The notes beneath the pieces are model-generated. The model was not told the origin of the DNA. It worked only from the letters and a program-made list of their open reading frames with translations, and did no database searches. A stretch of DNA of 64,000 nucleotides. Source: Actinomycetes bacterium. GTDB lineage: Bacteria > Actinomycetota > Acidimicrobiia > Acidimicrobiales > Acidimicrobilacustridaceae. The position numbers and the translations under genes are program-made. Of this stretch, positions 58,478 through 64,000 are shown piece by piece (position 1 is the stretch's first letter; each line of letters starts with the position of its first letter). The stretch lies in assembly GCA_029782145.1 (NCBI GenBank), contig JAKOVH010000026.1:124001-188000 (forward strand), written 5' to 3'.

Positions 58478-58909
58478 ATGGCCGAGCCCGAACCGCTGAC
58501 CATCGACCCCGCCGACTTCGACGCCGTGGGCGTGCTGTCCGACGCGGTGGTCAACCTGCGGGCCCACACCATGACCACCGACAAGGACGTGGCCGCCACG
58601 ATCTCGGCCCCGGAGGGCTGGCACCGCGTCGTGGCCACCAACAAGCCCGGTGGCAGCACGGTGCTGGTCGTGCGCTTCGGTGAGCTGAGCATGTCCCGGC
58701 TGCGCAACGTCGCCGACGCCCTGCACCGGCGCGGCTGGCAGCTCGACGAGGACGGCGAGGGGGCGACGCTGCGCCAGCCTCCCGGCACGCCGGCCACCGA
58801 CGTGGCGTTCGAGGTCCTCGCCGCCCTCACCGTCGCCGGGGCGCCGAGCGACCCCCGCACGGCCACCGCCGTCGACGCCGACGGCTCGCCGGTCGACCTG
58901 CGCCCCTGA
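58478..58909 (+). CDS. Hypothetical protein, 143 residues
   Basis: A soluble alpha/beta protein, not recognised. MAEPEPLTIDPADFDAVGVLSDAVVNLRAHTMTTDKDVAATISAPEGWHRV, abridged, suggests a small binding domain; SMSRLRNVADALHRRGWQLDEDGEGATLRQPPGTPATDVAFEVL is a helix-strand-helix that resembles type III secretion chaperone- or TY-Chap-like folds only loosely. It is convergent with the GT2-EAL gene. Confidence 0.65.
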   Translation: MAEPEPLTIDPADFDAVGVLSDAVVNLRAHTMTTDKDVAATISAPEGWHRVVATNKPGGSTVLVVRFGELSMSRLRNVADALHRRGWQLDEDGEGATLRQPPGTPATDVAFEVLAALTVAGAPSDPRTATAVDADGSPVDLRP

Positions 58910-58982
58910 GGAGGAGAGGGAAGGGGCGGGTCGACCGGCGCGCCGCCGGAGGGCGCAGGACCGGAAGGCCGTCGAGCGAGGG

Positions 58983-61900
58983 CTACTTCGCCAGCTCTCC
59001 AGTGCGCTCGACGGGCATCGGGCGGCCGAACAGGTAGCCCTGGCCGAGGTGCACCCCGGCGTCGCGCAGGGCATCGCGCTGGGCGTCGTTCTCCACCCCT
59101 TCGGCGATCACCCGGCACCCGTGGCCCTCGGCGAAGCTCACGAGCGTGCCCACGAAGGCCTGGCGGGCGGCGTCGATGTCGATGCCGTTGATGGTCGTGC
59201 GGTCGAGCTTCACGAACGACGGGCGCAGCTGCTCGACCAGGGCGAGGCTGTCGTAGCCGGCGCCGGCGTCGTCCACGGCCAGCATGACCCCCGGGGGCAG
59301 CGACGACGCCAACGCGACCGGGTCCATCGACGGGTCGGCGCTGCACTCGACCACCACGGGGCAGGGCGCGTCGCCCAGCACCTGCGCCAGCAGCTCCGGG
59401 TGAGCGCCGAGGGTGGCCGAGACGTTCACCGACACCCACGCCCCCGTGGGCAGCGAGCGGGCCGACGCCAGCGCGCCCCGCACCAGCGCCAGGTCCAGCT
59501 CCAGGGCCCGGCCGGTGGCCTGGGCGTCGGCCAGGGCGACGTCGGGAGTGCGCCCGTCGGCGAAGCGGGTGAGGGCCTCGAACCCAATCGGGTCGGCCGA
59601 CTCGAGCTCGACGATCGGCTGGAACACGGTGAAGAAGGCGAACTCGTCGAAGCTGGCCGAGCCGGACCGACCCAGCGTCGCCCAGCTCGACGTGCGCTGA
59701 GCCTCCGCCGGCGCGGCCCCGTCGGCACGCGCCTCGACCTCCGCCTCGCGGGTGGGGCGCCGGGCGATGACCGCCGTCTCGGCGGCGTCGGTCGTGCCGT
59801 AGTAGAGCACCGACGCCCAGTCCGTGATCGTTGCGCCGCCGCCGGCGGAGCCCGCAGCCGCCACAACGACCCGAGGCGCCGGGGCGGGCACCGGCCGGTA
59901 GAGCCAGGCCCGCAGCTGCAGCCACAGGTCGACGGCGCAGTTGCCCAGCCCCACGAACGCCACCATGGCGTAGGTGGCCAGCACGGCGTTGAGCGCGGCG
60001 TAGGCGAGGTTCTCCCACCGGTGGAGCCTGACGTCGAGCACGATCGTGTAGACGGCCAGTGCGATCAGCGCCACCGGAGCGAGGATGTAGAACGCCCGTG
60101 CCGTCGTGCGGTCACGCACCTTCGGGGTGCGTTTGAAGGCGCTCTTCTCGCCGGTCACCAGCTGGAGGATCGACGCGAAGCTGCCCGACAGGTTGACCGG
60201 CAGCAGGATCAGGTTGAACCCGTAGATGCGGGCCACGTCGAGGCGCTTGTAGCCGCAGGAGCGCAGGTCGTTCGCCATCATGGCGAAGTAGGGCACGGCG
60301 ACGAGCAACAGCACGGGGTTCAGCAGCCCGCTGTTGAACGGGTAGCACAGCATGATCAGCAGGCATATCGACGACCAGAAGATCGACGCCATGTAGTTCA
60401 CCCGCAGGAACAGCTCGCCGAAGCGGTTCTGCTCACCTCGGGACCGCCGGGCCTTCGACTGGCGCCGCAGCCGCGAGAGGATGAGCAGGCCGCCGTTGGC
60501 CCAGCGCTGGCGCTGGATGCACAGCGAGCCGAAGTCCGGGGGCGTGGCCGAGTAGGCGAGCCGCTCGGGGTAGTTGAGCAGCGTCCAGCCGTGGATGCCG
60601 AGGTCGATGGTCGACTCGGTGTCCTCGATGACGGTGCGGTCCTGGATGTAGCGGCGGATCTCCCAGTCGCCCTCGTAGTCGATCTCGACGATGTCCTCGA
60701 GGGCCCGCTTGCGCAGGATGGCGTTGGCGCCCACCCAGAACGTGGCGTCGTAGTGGGTCATGCCCTGGTGGACGATGTGCTGCAGGTCGGTGGTGGCGCC
60801 GGCGACGCGCTCGATGCGGGTTGCCGAGCCCGGGTAGGCGCTGTAGGGCGTCTGGGCCACGCCGACCGTGGCGTGGGCGCTCTGCTCCATCAGGTGCAGG
60901 ATCCGCACGGTGTACTCCGGCAGCAGCACGCTGTCGGCGTCGAGGGTGAGCACGTAGTCGGGGTCGGGCACGGTGAGGTCGGCCGAGCGGGGCGCGCACG
61001 GCACCAGGGCGGTGCCCAGCGGCGTGCCCACCTCCTTGTAGCTCCCTCCCATCAGGCCGATGTAGCTGTTCAGGTTCATCGCCTTGTTCGGCGCGTGCGA
61101 CAGCGACACGTACTGCTTGCGCTCGAAGCTGGTGAGCTCGGCGCGGAAGGTGTTGACCAGCCGGCGGTGCAGCTGGAGCATGCGCCGGGCGGGCAGGGCC
61201 TCGCCCTCGTCGGCGCCCGCCTGCAGGGCCAGCCCGATGACCTCGAGGTCGTCGGCCAGCGCGCCGACGACGTGGTCGGCGAAGAACGTGTCGGCGTGGT
61301 CGACGATCTCCTGGGCCGCGGCCAGCTCCCTCAGCCACTCGACGGCGCTGGCGTAGTGGCCGGCGAGGGCACGCATGTCGTCGACGGTGGGCTGGCGCTC
61401 GTTGGTCTGGGCGTCCTCGAAGTCCTCCAGCGCGGCCTGGAAGCGCGCGAAGGGCTCCCGCAGGAGGTCCTCCACCTGGGAAGGGAGGGCCCGAGCCTGC
61501 TCGAGCAGCTCGCGGGCGTGGTCCGACGACGGCTCGGGCGGGTCGTCGACGAGCAGCACGATGCGCAGGTAGGGGTGCTCCTGCAGGGCGGCCGACAGCA
61601 GCGTCGTGCGCACCACGCGCTCGTCCTCCTGGTAGGAGGGCACGAGCACGGTGACCGTGGGCATGGCCTGGTCGAAGAAGTCGTCGAGGGCCGCCCGGGG
61701 AGCCCGGCGGTGCACCCGGCTGCGGTAGAAGAAGCCGATTCGGGTGATGAGGTAGGCCATGGCCGACGCGGTGAGGGCCGTGACCACGACCATGTAGACG
61801 ATGGCCTCGATCACCAGGCGGGCGCTGTCGGCTCGGCCCTCGATGAACTGCTGGAAGATGGTGAGGCACAGGTACGCGAACCACGCCGACACCGTGAGCA

Positions 61901-62045
61901 CGATCGCCAGGCGGCCCATCCGGATGCGGCGCTCCGACACCGGCGGGGGCACCGTGGGCAGGGGCTGGTCGCGCCGGTCGCTGCCCCACTGGCGCCGCTG
62001 GCGCGCCGGGCTGCGGTCCGTCGTGGACTCCGTCGTCGAGTGCAT
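58983..62045 (-). CDS. Membrane glycosyltransferase-2 fused to an EAL domain
   Basis: A 1020-residue protein. Two N-terminal helices (about residues 45-100), then a processive GT2 domain of the cellulose-synthase type: TVLVPSYQEDERVV, LLVDDPPEP, LTLDADSVLLPEYT, VIEDTEST and the QRQRW motif. A cluster of C-terminal helices (about residues 560-760) would form the channel. The last about 220 residues are an EAL domain: FQPIVELESADPIGFEALTRF, NVSA, ECSA, DDAGAGYDSL, VKLDRT, AEGVE and QGYLFGRP. The metal ligands are there, but the usual E-x-x-E reads ECSA, so hydrolysis of cyclic di-GMP may be weak. It would make and export a polysaccharide under cyclic di-GMP control. Confidence 0.9.
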   Translation of the reverse strand: MHSTTESTTDRSPARQRRQWGSDRRDQPLPTVPPPVSERRIRMGRLAIVLTVSAWFAYLCLTIFQQFIEGRADSARLVIEAIVYMVVVTALTASAMAYLITRIGFFYRSRVHRRAPRAALDDFFDQAMPTVTVLVPSYQEDERVVRTTLLSAALQEHPYLRIVLLVDDPPEPSSDHARELLEQARALPSQVEDLLREPFARFQAALEDFEDAQTNERQPTVDDMRALAGHYASAVEWLRELAAAQEIVDHADTFFADHVVGALADDLEVIGLALQAGADEGEALPARRMLQLHRRLVNTFRAELTSFERKQYVSLSHAPNKAMNLNSYIGLMGGSYKEVGTPLGTALVPCAPRSADLTVPDPDYVLTLDADSVLLPEYTVRILHLMEQSAHATVGVAQTPYSAYPGSATRIERVAGATTDLQHIVHQGMTHYDATFWVGANAILRKRALEDIVEIDYEGDWEIRRYIQDRTVIEDTESTIDLGIHGWTLLNYPERLAYSATPPDFGSLCIQRQRWANGGLLILSRLRRQSKARRSRGEQNRFGELFLRVNYMASIFWSSICLLIMLCYPFNSGLLNPVLLLVAVPYFAMMANDLRSCGYKRLDVARIYGFNLILLPVNLSGSFASILQLVTGEKSAFKRTPKVRDRTTARAFYILAPVALIALAVYTIVLDVRLHRWENLAYAALNAVLATYAMVAFVGLGNCAVDLWLQLRAWLYRPVPAPAPRVVVAAAGSAGGGATITDWASVLYYGTTDAAETAVIARRPTREAEVEARADGAAPAEAQRTSSWATLGRSGSASFDEFAFFTVFQPIVELESADPIGFEALTRFADGRTPDVALADAQATGRALELDLALVRGALASARSLPTGAWVSVNVSATLGAHPELLAQVLGDAPCPVVVECSADPSMDPVALASSLPPGVMLAVDDAGAGYDSLALVEQLRPSFVKLDRTTINGIDIDAARQAFVGTLVSFAEGHGCRVIAEGVENDAQRDALRDAGVHLGQGYLFGRPMPVERTGELAK

Positions 62046-62278
62046 CGACCCTCTCTCCGAACCTCGCTCGTCCCCGTGCGGGACGGCCCGGCGGCGATTC
62101 GGCCGCACGGCACCGCGCAGTGGTTTCGGCCCGGCACCGGCCCGGCTTCAGCGGATTCTGGCCACGATGAGCCGTCCGGCCCATCGGCTTCAGGTGGCTC
62201 GCTCACCGGTCGACAACCGGCTCCGGGCCACGCGACTCCCTGCGGCGGCCACGACGCACGAGGTCGGAGGAGCGCGCC
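62046..62278. promoter_or_regulatory. Divergent promoter region between GT2-EAL and GH18 genes
   Basis: A 233-base gap between the two starts. Both genes have good ribosome sites (GAGAGAGG and GGAGGAG). I could not find a convincing -10/-35 pair or long repeat here; the region must hold both promoters. Confidence 0.4.
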
Positions 62279-63856
62279 ATGCCAGCAGCATCCGAGGGAG
62301 CGGCGACGACCGCCGCGCCCGAGGGCCCGACCGAGCGCCTGTCGCTCGTGCGCCTGGCGATCGTGGTGCTGGTCGTGGTCGCCGTGGTCGGCGCCGGCGT
62401 GGTGAGCGTGCGCCGGGCGGTGGCCGGCGTGCCGCCCCGTGCCCGCTCGTGGAGCGTCCCGTACGTCGACGTCACGCTGACGCCGACGTACCAGTTCCAG
62501 GACCCGCAGACGAACCCGTCGCGCGACGTGGCGCTGGCCTTCGTGGTCGCCGACCCGACGAGCCCCTGCCGGCCGAGCTGGGGAGGCCACGACACCCTCG
62601 ACGAGGCCGCAGACCGTCTGGAGCTCGACCGCCGGATCGCCCAGCTGCGGGCAGCGGGCGGCGACGCCGTCGTGTCCTTCGGTGGTCGGGACAACCAGGA
62701 GCTGGCGGTGGCCTGCACCGACCAGTCCGCCCTGACCGACGCCTACCGCTCGGTGGTCGAGCGCTACGACGCCACGATGATCGACCTCGACCTCGAGGGC
62801 GACGCCTTGTCGGACCCGGCCGCCATGCAACGCCGGGCCGCGGCCTTGTCGACCGTGCAGCAGGAGCGCCGGGGCGCGGGCAAGGCCCTCGACGTGTGGC
62901 TCACGCTGCCCGTCGCGCCGAGCGGGCTGACCGAGGAGGGGACGGCGGCCGTGGAGGCGACCGTCGACGGCGGTGTGGACCTGCTCGGCGTGAACGTGAT
63001 GACGATGAACTTCGCCACCGCGCAGCACCCCACGCAGGACATGTCGTCAGCGGCACAAGCGGCGGTCGACGCCACCGCCCGCCAGCTGCGCGAGCTCTAC
63101 CGGCGGCGGGGCACCCGCCTCGACGACGCCCAGGCCTACGCCCGGATCGGGGCCACGCCGATGATCGGCCAGAACGACGTGGACGGCGAGGTCTTCACCG
63201 TCGACGACGCCCAGGCCTTCGCCCGCTTCGCCCAGCAGCGGGGCCTGAGCCGGGTGTCGATGTGGTCGCTGAACCGTGACCAGGCGTGCGGCGCCACGTT
63301 CGCCGACGTGGCGGTCCACTCCAACACCTGCAGCGGCGTGGCCCAGCAGCCGCTGGCCTTCGCCCAGGTCTTCGCCGCCCTGCCCGGCCGGGCGCCCTCC
63401 GCGTCGGCGACCGACGCCATCGTGGTGCCGGACCGCAGTCCCTCCTCCGACGACCCGGCCCGCAGCCCGTACCCCGTGTGGCGGCCGACCGCCCAGTATC
63501 CGGAGGGCTACAAGGTCGTGTGGCACGGCTCGGTGTACCAGGCCAAGTGGTTCAACCAGGGCGCCGACCCCTCGATCGCGGCCGCCAACCCGTGGGAGAC
63601 GCCGTGGGCGCTGATCGGCCCGGTCGGCCCCGACGACGTGGCGCCGACGATCACCACGGTGCCGGCCGGGACCTACGCCTCGTGGAGCCCGACGGCCCTC
63701 TACCAGCGCGGTGATCGCGTGGACTTCGACGGTCTGCCCTACGAAGCGCGCTGGTCCACCAAGGGCGACGCCCCGTCCACCCTGTTCCCGGTCGGGGCGG
63801 AGTCGCCGTGGGAGCCGCTGTTCACCGTGCCCGGCGAGCCCCCCGGCGCGGGGTGA
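62279..63856 (+). CDS. GH18 chitinase-like exported protein with two chitin-binding modules
   Basis: A 525-residue protein with one N-terminal membrane helix (about residues 25-47) as signal anchor. The catalytic part (residues about 58-360) follows the Streptomyces-type GH18 layout: VDVTLTPTYQF, LRAAGGDAVVSFGGRDNQEL, MIDLDLEGDAL with the catalytic Glu at residue 173, LLGVNVMTMNF and VSMWSLNRDQ. Two carbohydrate-binding modules of the ChtBD3 kind close it (YPVWRPTAQYPEGYKVVWHG and YASWSPTALYQRGDRVDFDG). It should cut chitin-like beta-1,4-GlcNAc polymers outside the cell. It is divergent from the GT2-EAL gene. Confidence 0.88.
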   Translation: MPAASEGAATTAAPEGPTERLSLVRLAIVVLVVVAVVGAGVVSVRRAVAGVPPRARSWSVPYVDVTLTPTYQFQDPQTNPSRDVALAFVVADPTSPCRPSWGGHDTLDEAADRLELDRRIAQLRAAGGDAVVSFGGRDNQELAVACTDQSALTDAYRSVVERYDATMIDLDLEGDALSDPAAMQRRAAALSTVQQERRGAGKALDVWLTLPVAPSGLTEEGTAAVEATVDGGVDLLGVNVMTMNFATAQHPTQDMSSAAQAAVDATARQLRELYRRRGTRLDDAQAYARIGATPMIGQNDVDGEVFTVDDAQAFARFAQQRGLSRVSMWSLNRDQACGATFADVAVHSNTCSGVAQQPLAFAQVFAALPGRAPSASATDAIVVPDRSPSSDDPARSPYPVWRPTAQYPEGYKVVWHGSVYQAKWFNQGADPSIAAANPWETPWALIGPVGPDDVAPTITTVPAGTYASWSPTALYQRGDRVDFDGLPYEARWSTKGDAPSTLFPVGAESPWEPLFTVPGEPPGAG

Positions 63857-63889
63857 CCGCCACGGCGGGAGCGCCGTAGGATCGCCGTC

Positions 63890-64000
63890 GTGGCCTCGAC
63901 GACCGTCCCCGTGACGACCCCGCACACCGCGGTGCGCCCCGCCGGCGCCCCCCGGTGGGCGCCGGTCAGCTTCGAGGACCGCATGGCCACGGTCGACTTC
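63890..64000 (+). CDS. Unidentified gene, N-terminal 37 residues
   Basis: A GTG-started frame open to the window end, in the same direction as and 33 bases after the GH18 gene. The visible part begins VASTTVPVTTPHTAVRPAG and then WAPVSFEDRMATVDF. It is too short to place in a family. The frame and spacing support a real gene; GTAGG upstream may be the ribosome site. Confidence 0.5.
   Translation, partial: MASTTVPVTTPHTAVRPAGAPRWAPVSFEDRMATVDF

Noticed and set aside
59049-62405. A plus-strand frame of about 1100 codons opposite the GT2-EAL gene
   Set aside because: Shadow of the real gene; low-complexity product without motifs and running across the divergent promoter region.
1-64000. tRNA, rRNA or riboswitch
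   Set aside because: No cloverleaf ending in a TTCRA-type arm, no rRNA-like stretch and no recognisable riboswitch core was seen in the intergenic gaps.

Overview
The window is very GC-rich, close-packed actinobacterial DNA with many ATGA/GTGA start-stop overlaps and many GTG starts. The gene set fits a free-living high-GC actinomycete: a SigK/RskA pair, ECF41- and ECF42-type sigma factors, a mycothiol-era DsbA-like protein related to Rv2466c, a DUF222/HNH endonuclease and a mycofactocin locus. An Acidimicrobiia-like origin is my inference and is not proven. I found no rRNA, tRNA, CRISPR array, insertion sequence or prophage.

Layout. 1-4.5 kb: end of a macro-domain gene, a 36-residue membrane microprotein, a YjbR-like protein, a DUF2892 membrane protein behind a CsoR-type operator, a phosphotransferase-fold kinase and an ABC-2 exporter pair. 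4.5-9 kb: anti-sigma RskA, SigK, a membrane-anchored sulfite-oxidase-type molybdoenzyme and a PAS-GGDEF protein. 9-18.6 kb: a ferredoxin/metallo-beta-lactamase fusion, an FAD oxidoreductase coupled to an ECF41 sigma factor, a cupredoxin-like lipoprotein, a berberine-bridge-type flavin oxidase, a DUF1275 protein, a PadR regulator and two convergent AI-2E-type transporters whose ends overlap. 18.6-28.9 kb: an S4 protein, SbcC/SbcD, a MacB-like ABC exporter, an anchored esterase and small proteins. 28.9-32.9 kb: an epoxide hydrolase, MaoC, SDR and amidohydrolase cluster that looks catabolic. 32.9-35.7 kb: a ribbon-helix-helix gene, a DNA methyltransferase with a nuclease-like tail, and a frameshifted companion that looks like the restriction partner.

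36.4-44.5 kb is the centrepiece: a mycofactocin locus, mftA-mftB-mftC, followed without real gaps by two FadH/OYE-type flavin/Fe-S oxidoreductases, an ETF alpha subunit and a FixC-like ETF:quinone oxidoreductase. MftD, MftE, MftF and MftG are absent, and so is an ETF beta subunit. The order suggests that electrons from a mycofactocin-dependent dehydrogenase are passed through OYE proteins and an ETF-like pair to the quinone pool. A DsbA-like protein with a CPWA instead of a CPWC active site sits just upstream.

44.5-56.3 kb: a SufR-like four-cysteine regulator with two membrane proteins, an ECF42/DGPF pair, two DUF1214 paralogues flanking an orphan substrate-binding lipoprotein, a carotenoid-oxygenase operon and a PadR regulator. 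The PadR intergenic region carries four copies of one half-site motif and a good minus-strand promoter. 56.5-64 kb: the HNH endonuclease, a 36-bp tandem repeat, a large glycosyltransferase-2/EAL fusion and a divergent exported GH18 chitinase-like protein with two chitin-binding modules.

The best candidates for something new are the reduced mycofactocin/OYE/ETF locus, the GT2-EAL fusion beside a GH18 protein, the PadR/carotenoid-oxygenase control region, and the 53-bp perfect inverted repeat inside the MaoC reading frame.
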